DNA of 64,000 bases from Rubrolithibacter danxiaensis (GTDB lineage: Bacteria; Bacteroidota; Bacteroidia; Sphingobacteriales; Sphingobacteriaceae): the NCBI RefSeq assembly GCF_047272945.1, contig NZ_JBKOPS010000008.1, positions 123,393 through 187,392 of the forward strand, written 5' to 3'. A program made the translations under genes and the position numbers. Numbering within the stretch: the first letter of the stretch is position 1; each line of letters begins with the position of its first letter. Shown piece after piece: positions 1 through 9,708 of the stretch. The notes under the pieces were generated by a model. That model was not told the DNA's origin. It worked only from the letters and a program-made list of their open reading frames with translations, and did no database searches.

Positions 1-212
1 ATAGCTGCAGTTACCTCTTCTTCTTCATTGATGTAGAAAGACCGCACAAAACCACTTTTGATAAAATATAAATTTTTGGTCCTATGATTTTGCTCCTCCA
101 GTAAACTGCCTTTCTGAAAATATTTACAGTCAAAATAGCTTCTTACCAGCAGATTATCAAATTCATTAAGTGTTGTTATACGTTTGATATATTGTAACAG
201 AGCATCAACCAT
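1..212 (-). CDS. Crp/Fnr-family transcriptional regulator, N-terminal part (cut by window edge)
   Basis: About 70 residues of the N-terminus are visible, starting at the ATG at 212. The order is a short helical leader (LLQYI), a KGSLLEEQ stretch, then LYFIKSGFVRSFY and an acidic EEEEVTAA. This is the usual start of the cyclic-nucleotide-binding (cNMP) beta-roll in Bacteroidota Crp/Fnr proteins, where the consensus runs KGe.L...G....lyfI.kG.vR.yy...g.E.t. The DNA-binding helix-turn-helix would lie outside the window. Ligand and target genes cannot be inferred. It is transcribed leftwards, divergent from nothing obvious. Family assignment is fairly secure; the function is not. Confidence 0.75.
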   Translation of the reverse strand, partial: MVDALLQYIKRITTLNEFDNLLVRSYFDCKYFQKGSLLEEQNHRTKNLYFIKSGFVRSFYINEEEEVTAA

Positions 213-273
213 AAAGCAGAAGATTACAGAAAATTAATTTTTGAACAATTTAGGAATTTTAAAGCACGGATTT

Positions 274-399
274 ATGGAGCCTTGGTTTAACATCTTACTA
301 AAAGAAAAAAGCAATGAATCTGCAGAGAGGACAATCGAACACATAATACTATTATTGATGTTATTGATACCATCAGTAATAATTGCAATAATTCCTTAA
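274..399 (+). CDS. possible 41-residue membrane peptide
   Basis: A short open frame from ATG to TAA. A charged first half (KEKSNESAERT) is followed by one strongly hydrophobic segment (roughly residues 27-40, rich in Ile, Leu, Val and Met) that would span a membrane. There is no convincing ribosome-binding site or promoter. It lies alone in the gap between the Crp/Fnr gene and the permease gene. It could be a real single-pass peptide or chance; I do not recognise it. Confidence 0.2.
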   Translation: MEPWFNILLKEKSNESAERTIEHIILLLMLLIPSVIIAIIP

Positions 400-499
400 A
401 TGCCCGAATTTGGAGTGAATAACCGAGTAACTCTTTACACCTGTATTGAGATTTGAAATTTCATGTACTGTATAGTCAAAGTAAACCCTTATCGTCTTC

Positions 500-3400
500 T
501 TACTCGCCCAGTTGCTTCACATTATCATCGAGTCGCAGATCAATCATCAGATAATTGGGATCAATACCGCCTCGATCAGGTTTTCGTGGTACGGTCACTT
601 TTATGGTTTGATCGCCTGACCGGATGCGGTGCATCTGAAGGTAGAGCGGCTTGTTTAAACCTTTTTCTTCTTCATAAATGCCCACTTCCAGTAAATCATT
701 CATTGGTACTTCGCTATCATAACCCGTACTATCAATTACCACCTTATGAGCCTGCACCTTCAGCGTTACCTGCCAGTTACCTGCTTTAGTTTGCTTTGCT
801 GCAAATTTTTTTGTTTTGAGACGCCAATATGTGTTCTTCTTAAACAGGTCATTCAGCAGGTAATTTAATGAGTCCGGAGTAACCTTTTGCAGCTCCTGAT
901 AGAGATCAAGAGTAGTCGGAAGAGGGAGCTCTCCTGAACTGTGTTTTTGGAGCAGGCTCCGAAGCGCACCATTGACTTTTTCTTTACCGATGTATTTACT
1001 CAAGGCATACATGGCGAGTCCGCCCTTCCGGTAATATAAAAAGTCTTCATTTGCCTGAAGTAAGGGAGCTGTTGCAAGTGAGCGGGGCATTTCGTAGAAC
1101 GAATGCAGAAAATTTACATATTGCTGCAAATGACCCTCCCCGTAAGTCTTTTCCAAAACCTGCATCCCGGAATATACCGCAAGTCCTTCGATCAGAACGC
1201 CGGCTCCTTCGACGTTTGCTGGTGTTAATCTGGCAATTCCCCACCACTGGTGAGCTACTTCATGAGCCAAAATATAATAGGGAAGGTCAAAGCCATTCGG
1301 ACCGTCATCGGGATTCATCAATGAATACTTTTCTCCATAATAAATGATGCTCGCATCAGCACTTGCACCACCCCCGCCGCCGGCACGCTCAACTACATTG
1401 AAATGCTTATAGGGATAGATACCAAACTGCTCTGTAAAATATGCCAGCGAAGCCTTTGCACTCCGTAGCATACGGTCTATATTACGGTCATGGCCCCGAT
1501 GATAGTAAATTCTGATTGCAACATTGTTCCACTTGCTTTCCTGTAGTGCATAATTCCCTGATAAGAGAGCGTATTCACCTCCTATAGGAGCGTCAGCTTT
1601 GTAGTGGAAGTAACGTCGGCCTCCTTCTGTCCAGTTTTTTTGCAAATTACCCGGCGCAACGGCTACTTCATCCATAGCTGTGCCTACAATGGCTTCAAAA
1701 GTGTTTTGATCTGTACTGTACCGCTTACTACGTGCTTCAGCATCATATAACGAAGGGTGCTCCGGGCGAGCCGCCAGTTTATACTTTTTCCGAAGAACCA
1801 CATCATTAAGCTCTCTGTAACGTTGATAGCCGATAGCAGGGAGCAGGTCATAATTGGTGAAGTAACTGCCGTTCTTCATTACCCATTCGTCCGTGCCGCT
1901 ATTACGGAAACCACGCTGTTTATACTGTACTACAAAGTTCAATTGCAGTGAATCACCTGGACGTAGCGCTTGTTTCAGTTTATAAATGTAGTAGCTAAGT
2001 TCTTTGTCCATCTGCACAATGTCAGCCGATCGATTAAACTTTACTTCAGCAGGCTCTATTCCAGAGATACTCTGCAGATGTATGAAGTCAATTGATACTG
2101 AATCCTTATTCACCATGGTATACGCTGTCCGAATCTCTACTTCCTGCCTGTCGGGGTAAATCTCCACTTGCAGTTTCGTACCCGTTAGTTGGGGCTGGGG
2201 AGTGTTCCTGTATCGGCCGTAGCGCCTTTCATAATCAGCTTTCCGCTTATTGATGTCGGAGCTGCTTAGATATGCGTTTAGTATATTAGTATTATAGAAA
2301 ATAAAACTACCGAAGACAAGTATGAGTCCTGAGGCTATTATTCCAACCCAGGTTGTTGTGCTTGTTAAACGACGCTTTACTAACTTTAGACGATATTTCA
2401 AACCTTGTTCTCTTCCCCGTACCCAAAGCAATCTTGCTGCTACTGCAAGTAGCAGAGCCCAACCTGTCCAATATAGTTTAAAGAATAGCCAGGGTTTAAG
2501 AGTAGGCCCAAAACCACGTATATCGGTGTACCACCAAGCAGGGTCTGCTCCATAAATAAGCATCTTGTGTTCAACGTGAAATGTGGAAGGAAATGCAATA
2601 AAAATAAAAGCTAAAAGCACCACCAGGTAGCCTATATATTTTTGATTCACTACCACGTGTACTGCAAGGGCAAGCAGGGAAAAGAGCAGGTATTCTATGA
2701 ACTGCAGCCCCAACAGAGCCTTCAGGTACAACCCGATCTCCAGTTTATCATAGCCAAGTACCACCTGCATTAGTACACCTCCGGTCGTAATTAGGGCCAT
2801 CCATACAATAATGATGAGGCCTAATCCCAGAAATTTACCAGTAAAAAGCACCCATTCCGGTATAGGAAGGGCATCTGCAATATCCTTTAGGCCCGCATCC
2901 CGTTCATGCCATACAAGTTCGCCAACTAGGTACATAATGAGTAGCGGAATAACTGCCCATGGAGTACTGATGCTACCTAAGGGAGCGGTTAGGTAGACTA
3001 ACACCTGCTGGGTAGTTGGTAACACCGGTATTCCAAACTGAGTCATGATGCGATTGCCGAACATCGCGGAAATTAAAGCAATAGCGGCAACGAGTGTTAG
3101 ACCTACCGGATTCCTGGCCATCTTACCAAAAGATGCCCACGCGATAGTAAGTGTCTGGCGAAAATAGGTTGCAAAATTAAAGGTTCGTTCAACCTTTGGA
3201 ACAGAGATTCCTGTTGATCCAACTACTGCATTTTCAACATAGGTGCTGGCCTGTACTTTAGGCCGTCGTTTAAAGGGGCCTGAAGAGCCGTTAATTACAG
3301 GATGAACAAAATCAAAGCGCAGATAGGTAAGAACTAACGAACCTATAGCCACACTAAGCCATAAGACGCGATTCCAAAGAAATATTCCTTCCAGCGTAAT

Positions 3401-4090
3401 TAGTCGAATGTTCTTCTCTGTCGGTGTCCATGTTTCCAGTTCATTGCGCACAATACCGAAAATACCTACCGGGTCCAGTAGTTTTACCAGACCCCAATTG
3501 CCAAAGAGCTTGGCCACCGCCATCGCCAGCACCTGAGCAACAACCGCTAATAGTAAGCTGACAAGATAACTTGTCATCACCTTCCGGCTAAGAGCTGCAA
3601 ACGTGAATTGTAACGCTGTTGCTACAAAAGCATTCGGCAATGATATAAAGAAGTAGACACTCAGATAAGCCGATGGCCTGAACGGCCCTAATCCATCCTG
3701 ATCCATCCCCGGCAGGTAGAAGGAAAATAGCACACCCAAGGGTAAAGAAAGCATCAACAGTGCATTCACCAAAAAGGCTGCAAGAAATCGTCCACCCAGA
3801 TAGTTAAGCCTGGTTACCGGAGTAGTGTATATAAGGGGATGCATACGCATTTGTACATCCCGTGCTGCTGCTTCGCCAGCTATGGTCGCCCCCATTACAA
3901 GCCAGAAAAAGCCGCCGGCTACAATAAGACCCGCAATGTAGAATGGTGCATTAGTGTATACTCCGTCGTTTGGTGTGGTAAGTTGATTCATCAAAAATGC
4001 AAATGCGAGAAGGACTGCGAAATAGAGCCGGGTGGAGATACTGCGTGCCTGGTAGGCAAACTCAGAACTAAATATCTTCCAGAACTTCAT
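500..4090 (-). CDS. ABC-2 permease fused to an M1-type metallopeptidase domain
   Basis: 1196 residues. The first half (about 1-590) has around a dozen hydrophobic segments in two blocks, as in ABC-2 type permeases. The C-terminal half (from about 640) is a periplasmic M1 aminopeptidase-like domain with the zinc motif HEVAH at residues 943-947 and a candidate third ligand Glu968. The Glu lies about 21 residues after the second His instead of 19, and the usual GAMEN exopeptidase motif is replaced by a Gly-rich GGGGGASADAS stretch, so substrate handling differs from classical aminopeptidases. Its start overlaps the upstream ATPase gene by 4 bases, so the two are translationally coupled. Bacteroidota commonly carry such permease/M1 fusions. 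Export of, or processing coupled to transport of, peptides is inference. Confidence 0.85.
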   Translation of the reverse strand: MKFWKIFSSEFAYQARSISTRLYFAVLLAFAFLMNQLTTPNDGVYTNAPFYIAGLIVAGGFFWLVMGATIAGEAAARDVQMRMHPLIYTTPVTRLNYLGGRFLAAFLVNALLMLSLPLGVLFSFYLPGMDQDGLGPFRPSAYLSVYFFISLPNAFVATALQFTFAALSRKVMTSYLVSLLLAVVAQVLAMAVAKLFGNWGLVKLLDPVGIFGIVRNELETWTPTEKNIRLITLEGIFLWNRVLWLSVAIGSLVLTYLRFDFVHPVINGSSGPFKRRPKVQASTYVENAVVGSTGISVPKVERTFNFATYFRQTLTIAWASFGKMARNPVGLTLVAAIALISAMFGNRIMTQFGIPVLPTTQQVLVYLTAPLGSISTPWAVIPLLIMYLVGELVWHERDAGLKDIADALPIPEWVLFTGKFLGLGLIIIVWMALITTGGVLMQVVLGYDKLEIGLYLKALLGLQFIEYLLFSLLALAVHVVVNQKYIGYLVVLLAFIFIAFPSTFHVEHKMLIYGADPAWWYTDIRGFGPTLKPWLFFKLYWTGWALLLAVAARLLWVRGREQGLKYRLKLVKRRLTSTTTWVGIIASGLILVFGSFIFYNTNILNAYLSSSDINKRKADYERRYGRYRNTPQPQLTGTKLQVEIYPDRQEVEIRTAYTMVNKDSVSIDFIHLQSISGIEPAEVKFNRSADIVQMDKELSYYIYKLKQALRPGDSLQLNFVVQYKQRGFRNSGTDEWVMKNGSYFTNYDLLPAIGYQRYRELNDVVLRKKYKLAARPEHPSLYDAEARSKRYSTDQNTFEAIVGTAMDEVAVAPGNLQKNWTEGGRRYFHYKADAPIGGEYALLSGNYALQESKWNNVAIRIYYHRGHDRNIDRMLRSAKASLAYFTEQFGIYPYKHFNVVERAGGGGGASADASIIYYGEKYSLMNPDDGPNGFDLPYYILAHEVAHQWWGIARLTPANVEGAGVLIEGLAVYSGMQVLEKTYGEGHLQQYVNFLHSFYEMPRSLATAPLLQANEDFLYYRKGGLAMYALSKYIGKEKVNGALRSLLQKHSSGELPLPTTLDLYQELQKVTPDSLNYLLNDLFKKNTYWRLKTKKFAAKQTKAGNWQVTLKVQAHKVVIDSTGYDSEVPMNDLLEVGIYEEEKGLNKPLYLQMHRIRSGDQTIKVTVPRKPDRGGIDPNYLMIDLRLDDNVKQLGE

Positions 4091-4986
4091 AAGGTGGCCT
4101 CCGATTTATGATTTCCAATATGTCCTCCCATAGTAGAAAAGTAGACATCTTCCAGATCAGGAGCTACCAGTTCAAAGCCGTTCCCGGGATTTTCTTCACT
4201 GTAGATATGGACCACTGTTCGTCCACCTAGCAGCTTGGTTGAGATAATCTTATGCTCACGCTCCAACTCCGGCAACAAACTTTTATCAACAATCCGACGC
4301 CAGATCATTCCCTGCAGTGCCTCTACTGCTTTTAAAGGCTCAGCTTCCTGCAGTATTTCCCCTTTGTTAATGATAGCCATTCGGGTGCAAAGTTCACTCA
4401 CATCTTCTACAATATGTGTAGAAAGAATCACCACGCTGTTCTCGCCCAACTCGCTCAACAGATTAAGAAAGCGCACCCGCTCTGCAGGGTCTAACCCTGC
4501 TGTAGGCTCATCAACAATCATCAGCTTCGGATTTCCCAACAGTGCCACTGCCACGCCAAAACGCTGTTTCATTCCGCCCGAGAAGCCGCCAAGTTTTTGT
4601 TTGCGCTTTTCCCAAAGGTTGGTTCGTTTCAGCAAGGCTTCTACCACTTCTCTTCTGGAGGCACGGTTTGTGATACCTTTGAGCACGGCGAAATAGTCGA
4701 GCAGATCTTCTGCTTTTGCTTTAGGATACAGCCCAAATTCCTGCGGCAGGTATCCCAGAGTCTGACGCACCTCTTCTTTCTGGTTCAGCATGTCGATTCC
4801 ATCGAGATAAATACTGCCGCGATCGGGATCCTGCAAAGTGGCCAGAATCCGCATGAGTGTGGATTTGCCTGCACCGTTAGGCCCTAAAAGCCCGTACATA
4901 CCATTGGGAATGGTGAGAGTAATATCCCGGAGTGCCTGAACGCCATTAGGATATAATTTGGAGATGCTGTCGATCTTTAGTGACAT
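4087..4986 (-). CDS. ABC transporter ATP-binding protein
   Basis: 299 residues with all nucleotide-binding motifs in order: Walker A GPNGAGKST near residue 36, a Q-loop (LPQEFG), the signature FSGGMKQR, Walker B LMIVDEPTAGLDP, and the switch His in LSTHIVED. This is the cytoplasmic ATPase that powers the permease/M1 fusion encoded immediately downstream (4-base ATGA overlap). The C-terminal 80 residues are an extension found in many ABC-2 drug/peptide exporters. Transcription runs leftwards from the 4987-5260 gap, which is shared with the divergent acyltransferase. Substrate unknown. Confidence 0.9.
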   Translation of the reverse strand: MSLKIDSISKLYPNGVQALRDITLTIPNGMYGLLGPNGAGKSTLMRILATLQDPDRGSIYLDGIDMLNQKEEVRQTLGYLPQEFGLYPKAKAEDLLDYFAVLKGITNRASRREVVEALLKRTNLWEKRKQKLGGFSGGMKQRFGVAVALLGNPKLMIVDEPTAGLDPAERVRFLNLLSELGENSVVILSTHIVEDVSELCTRMAIINKGEILQEAEPLKAVEALQGMIWRRIVDKSLLPELEREHKIISTKLLGGRTVVHIYSEENPGNGFELVAPDLEDVYFSTMGGHIGNHKSEATL

Positions 4987-5260
4987 AGACTTGTTTGTGT
5001 GTTTAAGATTAATCCGCTGATAAAACAGATCGCGATTCTAAAGTAATACATTGTACTATGCATTACAAGCTACTATACAAATTACTCGACCAAAGCAGAT
5101 TTTTTGTCTACAACCAGTCCATAATGATACTGAAAGCGGTTCGACCGTACCTTGTTCTCTTCTTTCAAAGATTATCCGAATTGCAAAATATTGTATGGAT
5201 GAGGTTGTTTTTTATATTTTGCGCCTGTTTTAATCATAATTTGTTATATACAATTTATTA

Positions 5261-6367
5261 ATGAACAATAATGAGTTGGCCACTAAGCCACACTACCCCA
5301 TATTAGACGGCCTTCGGGGCGTCGCTGCCATAATCGTGGTAACATTTCACTTAACAGAGCCATTATCAACTAGTCATTTAGATAATCTCGTCAATCACGG
5401 TTATCTGGCAGTGGATTTTTTCTTTTTACTCTCAGGTTTCGTGATCGGTTATGCCTATGACGATCGCTGGAATAAAATGACTGTTGGCGGTTTTTTTAAA
5501 CGGCGTATCGAACGTCTTCAACCAATGGTAGTTTTGGGAATGACCCTCGGCGCTATCGGATTCTATTTTACAGATTCTGCGCTATGGCCGCTCATTCATA
5601 CTATTCCTGCCTGGAAGATGTTGCTGGTGATGCTGATCGGTTATACCATTCTGCCCGTACCGTTATCGCTTGATATACGTGGCTGGGAAGAGATGCATCC
5701 TCTGAATAGTGTGGGATGGTCGTTGTTCTTTGAATACATCGCCAACATTCTTTATGCTGTCTGGATCAGGAAATTTTCAAACAAGGCATTAAGCATTTTA
5801 GTAGCCATCGCTGCTATCGCACTGACGCATCTTGCAATCTCAAACGGCGATGTTAGTGGTGGCTGGACACTGAATGTGGAACAGGTACGCATCGGGTTAA
5901 CCCGTACCATATACCCTTTCTTTGCCGGCCTGTTACTTTCACGTGTAGCAAAGCCGACACGAATTAAAAACGCCTTTTTATTGTGTAGCGTTTTAGTTGC
6001 CATCGTACTATATATGCCCCGCATCGGTGGTGCTCAGCATGTTTGGATGAACGGGATCTATGAATCCATATGTATTATTATTGTGTTCCCGCTTATCGTG
6101 TACCTTGGCGCCAGCGGCATAATACAAACTCAAAGAGAAAACAGAATATGCAAATTTTTAGGTGATATTTCCTATCCCCTTTACCTGGTACACTATCCAC
6201 TGGTGTATTTTTACGTTGCCTGGATCAGCAATCATAAAGGAGTAACAATCGTACAGGCATGGCCCTATGCATTACTCATCTTAACGGGCAGTATTATTTT
6301 GGCATATGCCGCATTGAAATGGTATGATGAGCCGGTAAGAAAATGGTTGAGAAAGAAACTTAAATAG
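5261..6367 (+). CDS. acyltransferase family 3 membrane protein (OafA/YrhL type)
   Basis: 368 residues, almost entirely hydrophobic with about ten predicted membrane spans. The N-terminus carries the hallmark LDGLRGVAAIIVVTFHL (with the conserved His) followed by GYLAVDFFFLLSGFVIG, both typical of integral membrane O-acyltransferases that acetylate or succinylate surface polysaccharides and peptidoglycan. No SGNH domain is fused. It ends with a basic tail (KWLRKKLK). Acceptor and donor cannot be read from sequence. It stands alone and diverges from the ABC operon. Confidence 0.88.
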   Translation: MNNNELATKPHYPILDGLRGVAAIIVVTFHLTEPLSTSHLDNLVNHGYLAVDFFFLLSGFVIGYAYDDRWNKMTVGGFFKRRIERLQPMVVLGMTLGAIGFYFTDSALWPLIHTIPAWKMLLVMLIGYTILPVPLSLDIRGWEEMHPLNSVGWSLFFEYIANILYAVWIRKFSNKALSILVAIAAIALTHLAISNGDVSGGWTLNVEQVRIGLTRTIYPFFAGLLLSRVAKPTRIKNAFLLCSVLVAIVLYMPRIGGAQHVWMNGIYESICIIIVFPLIVYLGASGIIQTQRENRICKFLGDISYPLYLVHYPLVYFYVAWISNHKGVTIVQAWPYALLILTGSIILAYAALKWYDEPVRKWLRKKLK

Positions 6368-6375
6368 GCAATTAG

Positions 6376-6603
6376 AGAGCATCTATTCTCCAGTATCTTG
6401 CTTATAACCTATTAAAAAAAAGCAAATTGGTCGTTGCTGAAGCTAAAGCGGAGGGTGGGTTATGTATCGGCCGGCCAAAAGAAGCTATAAGCAAAGTACC
6501 TATGGCAGGAGCATGTTCGTGGCAGAAGCATCAGCAGGGCAAGATTTTTGCGTTTGGTTTTTTAGGAAATAAGAACAGAAAGGCTGTGAAATTTAAATAT
6601 TAG
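6376..6603 (+). pseudogene. possible remnant with a serine-resolvase-like tail
   Basis: An open frame of about 75 codons without a good start codon (a TTG at 6427 is the only candidate). The stretch VVAEAKAEGGLCIGRPKE resembles the linker and GRPK motif before the helix-turn-helix of serine resolvases/invertases, but the residues after it do not continue that family convincingly. It may be a decayed recombinase end or a coincidence. The rest of the 6368-6661 gap shows nothing I can name. Confidence 0.15.
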
Positions 6604-6661
6604 CAATGCTGCAAAAAACAATTGCATTGATAAGAATATTTCTTCAATAAGAAGTTAGCTC

Positions 6662-8191
6662 ATGCCGGATAAGTTTATAAGTTTCGAAGCATTTTTTAAA
6701 ACAGCACCACCTACTGTCATACTTGAACCGGACATACCAGACTTCACCATTATTACTGTTAACAAAGCTTATTTAGACGCTACCGGAGCCCAACTTGAAG
6801 AACTAATTGGCCGCGGTTTTTTAGATGCTTTCCCCGAGAATCCCCTGGACACTACAACGAAAAATGTCGAAGCCTTACGTGAAAGCATTACACAAGCTGT
6901 ACTTACTAAAGAGCAGCATGTGTTACCCAGTCAGAAGTATGACATTCCTGTTTGGGGTACGGATAAATACGAGGAACGATACTGGAAAGCAACTAATTCA
7001 CCTATTGTGAATGAATATGGAGAAGTAGAATTTATTGTGCATGTTACCTTGGATATAACTGCGGGAATTAAAGCTGCTAAAAAGGAGCGCCTCGCATTTG
7101 AAATTGCAGAAGCACAAAGAAAGGTGACCCAACAGATTGAAGAGAGACTTAGAATTGCCGTCGATTCTGCAAGACTGGGAACCTGGCATATTGATGTTGA
7201 AACCCGTGATCTTATAGCGTCCGATAGGCTGAAGGAAATCTTTGGTTTTTATCCAACAGACGAAATTACTTTGGAAATGGTAATAAGCAGAGTGAAGGAA
7301 GATTACAGAGAATCTGTTGCAAAAGCTATAGAGGAATCGATTTCGCTGGGAAAAGCATGTGACAGAGAATATCCGATTATCGGTTACCACGACAACAGAT
7401 TTCGCTGGGTAAGAGCAACGGGAAACGTATATGAAGCACAGTCTGGAAGAACGGCTAACTTTTCGGGTACTATAATGGATATTACAGACCGGAAGTTGGA
7501 TGAGATTCGAAAGAATGATTTTATTGCTATGGTCAGTCATGAACTAAAAACTCCCCTTACCTCAGCAAAAGCTTATACACAAATGCTAATAGGTAAAGCT
7601 AATAAGGCAATGGATAGTTTTACAGCAAAAGCATTGGAAAGGATCTATGTACAGATAGAAAAGATGAATACTTTAATAAAGGGGTTCTTAGATGTTTCCA
7701 GGATAGAAGCTGGAAAGATCCCTTTAGATATACAGAAATTTGATCTTTATGAATTATTAAAAGAATCAGTAGCAGAAATTAAGGCTTTTAACGAGAGTTA
7801 TCCAATTATTTTAAAAGACGCTGAATCGCTAATCGTAAACGCGGATAGAGATAAAATAAGCCAGGCCATTAATAACCTATTAACCAATGCTGTCAAATAT
7901 TCGGAGCAGGATAAAAGGATAGAAGTAAGTTGCAGTAAAAAGGATACTGTAGCAATAGTAAGTGTAAAAGACGAAGGAGTTGGAATTATGCCAAAAGATA
8001 TTGAACATATATTTGACAGGTTTTATCGTGTGGAGAGCAATCAATTACATACGATTCCTGGCTTTGGAATAGGGTTATATGTTTGTGCCGAGATTATTAA
8101 GCGACATAATGGTAACATATGGGTAAAGAGTGAACCTGGAAAGGGTTCAGAATTTTACTTTAGTTTACCTTTGACTCCACAATCCTATTAG
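6662..8191 (+). CDS. PAS-domain sensor histidine kinase
   Basis: 509 residues, no membrane segment, so probably cytoplasmic. Order: PAS at about 1-140, a short coiled linker, a second PAS at about 150-275, HisKA dimerisation helix with the H-box MVSHELKTPL (phosphoacceptor His near 292), then a HATPase domain with N-box NNLLTNAVKYS, G1 DEGVGI and G2 GFGIGLYV. No response regulator is adjacent, so it is an orphan kinase. Its C-terminal half closely resembles the kinases at 39358 and 46724, suggesting paralogues. Signal sensed by the PAS domains is unknown. Confidence 0.9.
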   Translation: MPDKFISFEAFFKTAPPTVILEPDIPDFTIITVNKAYLDATGAQLEELIGRGFLDAFPENPLDTTTKNVEALRESITQAVLTKEQHVLPSQKYDIPVWGTDKYEERYWKATNSPIVNEYGEVEFIVHVTLDITAGIKAAKKERLAFEIAEAQRKVTQQIEERLRIAVDSARLGTWHIDVETRDLIASDRLKEIFGFYPTDEITLEMVISRVKEDYRESVAKAIEESISLGKACDREYPIIGYHDNRFRWVRATGNVYEAQSGRTANFSGTIMDITDRKLDEIRKNDFIAMVSHELKTPLTSAKAYTQMLIGKANKAMDSFTAKALERIYVQIEKMNTLIKGFLDVSRIEAGKIPLDIQKFDLYELLKESVAEIKAFNESYPIILKDAESLIVNADRDKISQAINNLLTNAVKYSEQDKRIEVSCSKKDTVAIVSVKDEGVGIMPKDIEHIFDRFYRVESNQLHTIPGFGIGLYVCAEIIKRHNGNIWVKSEPGKGSEFYFSLPLTPQSY

Positions 8192-8205
8192 TTATCTCTT
8201 AACTT

Positions 8206-8240
8206 AATCAGCTATCACTTAGAGTAAGTAACAGCTGATT
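8206..8240. other. hairpin downstream of the histidine kinase gene
   Basis: Arms of about 16 bases (AATCAGCT... and ...AGCTGATT) with two mismatches and a 3-base loop. There is no U-run after it, so it may protect the mRNA end or be part of a weak terminator rather than a classical one. Confidence 0.35.
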
Positions 8241-8400
8241 CGTATGTAATGTCAATCAGAAACGGATAGGAAGAAATATTATAGCTCTAATGACTCTTTG
8301 CACTACAAGCTGCTTTTGAATTTCTGTCACCAATTCATCTTACAATTGTATGTAAGAATTGATTATATAGTGATAACTTGAGAGGATAAGTTAAAAACAG

Positions 8401-8437
8401 AAAAGCCTGTTTAAATCACTGATTCAAACAGGCTTTT
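8401..8437. terminator. bidirectional terminator between the kinase gene and tRNA-Ser
   Basis: Inverted repeat AAAAGCCTGTTT / AAACAGGCTTTT with a 13-base loop, with A/T runs on both sides. It sits directly downstream of the leftward tRNA-Ser and can also end the rightward kinase transcript. Confidence 0.75.
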
Positions 8438-8449
8438 GATATTATTTTG

Positions 8450-8536
8450 CGGAGAGAGAGGGATTCGAACCCTCGATACCCTTGCGAGTATACAAACTTT
8501 CCAGGCTTGCTCTTTCGACCACTCAGACATCTCTCC
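8450..8536 (-). tRNA. tRNA-Ser (anticodon GGA)
   Basis: 87 bases that fold as a class II tRNA: acceptor GGAGAGA/TCTCTCC, D arm, anticodon stem CAAGC/GTTTG with loop CTGGAAA (anticodon GGA, reads UCC), a long variable arm (TATACTCGCAAGGGTAT) typical of serine tRNAs, and T loop GTTCGAAT. Discriminator base G; CCA is not encoded. A terminator follows at 8401-8437. No integrated element is visible at this tRNA. Confidence 0.95.
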
Positions 8537-8610
8537 GGAAGAGCTGCAAAAATATGATTTTATAGGATAATTAAGAATTTAAAACCGAGATTCTCATCTC
8601 GAAATTCTTT

Positions 8611-9657
8611 TTAAAAAACAGATTTTGACCAGGTGATGGGATTTACTTTACTTAGTTCTCCCCGAAGGTCGGTTTCAAGCAATTCAGCTATATGTTCGTT
8701 TGTATAACCGCCTAACAGGAACATTAATTTTGTTACTGCCGCTTCATAGGTCATGTCATATCCGCTAACTACTCCTATTTCTTTCAATTCGTGACTGGTT
8801 TCGTATCTGCCAAGTTCTACTGTTCCAACCTTGCATTGCGAAATGTCCAGAATGATCTTCCCATTATTTATCGCCTGCTTTAAACATTCAATAAACCACT
8901 GATCTGTAGTAGCATTACCTGCTCCGAATGTTTCCATTACAATAGCTTTAACATCCGAATTTACAATAGCATCTACTGCCAGCTTGCTGATTCCCGGATA
9001 CAGTTTTAAAACTGCTATTGCATTTTCCAGCTGTTTGTGCACTTTGAAAACTTCATCCTCCGATTTCCGAATGTTTGCATCATTATACCGCATATGCACG
9101 CCTGCTTCAGCAAGTACAGGGTAATTCGGCGACCGGAAAGCTTCAAATTTAGCCGAATTGTATTTAAACGACCGGTTTCCCCTGAAAAGCTGGAAATCAA
9201 AATAGATACATACTTCCGGAACCCGCGATTTTCCGTTCTGCTTAGCTGATGCAATTTCAAGGGCTGTTATCAGGTTTTCCTTGGCGTCAGTCCTGATTTC
9301 ACCGATAGGCAACTGCGACCCTGTGAAAACTACCGGTTTATTTAACCCTTCAAGCATGAAACTAAGCGCAGACGCAGTGAACGCCATTGTATCCGAACCA
9401 TGAAGAATAACAAAACCATCAAACTCATCGTATCGTTCTTCAATCTTAGTAGCAAGATCTACCCATATCTCCGGCCGCATATTGGATGAATCAATAATCG
9501 GATTGAACGAGTGAACGGTAATCTGATAATTAAGACGCTGTAATTCAGGAACATTATCTATCACCTGACTAAAATCAAGAGGTTTAAGTACACCCGAACT
9601 TAAATCGTTCATCATGCCGATTGTACCACCAGTATAGATAATGAGTATTCTTGTCAT
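8611..9657 (-). CDS. ansA: type I (cytoplasmic) L-asparaginase
   Basis: 348 residues with no signal peptide, so the low-affinity cytoplasmic type. The N-terminus has YTGGTIGMM (catalytic Thr) and the second catalytic block LHGSDTMAFTASAL (Thr-Asp pair). The TGSQLPIGEIRTDA segment is typical of AnsA from bacteria. It hydrolyses asparagine to aspartate and ammonia. Lies 51 bases downstream of tatD on the same strand, so probably co-transcribed. Length matches the family. Confidence 0.93.
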   Translation of the reverse strand: MTRILIIYTGGTIGMMNDLSSGVLKPLDFSQVIDNVPELQRLNYQITVHSFNPIIDSSNMRPEIWVDLATKIEERYDEFDGFVILHGSDTMAFTASALSFMLEGLNKPVVFTGSQLPIGEIRTDAKENLITALEIASAKQNGKSRVPEVCIYFDFQLFRGNRSFKYNSAKFEAFRSPNYPVLAEAGVHMRYNDANIRKSEDEVFKVHKQLENAIAVLKLYPGISKLAVDAIVNSDVKAIVMETFGAGNATTDQWFIECLKQAINNGKIILDISQCKVGTVELGRYETSHELKEIGVVSGYDMTYEAAVTKLMFLLGGYTNEHIAELLETDLRGELSKVNPITWSKSVF

Positions 9658-9708
9658 TTAATTTGTTCCTAATTGTGTGGCTTAAAGTTGTTAAAAAGCT
9701 ACAATAGA

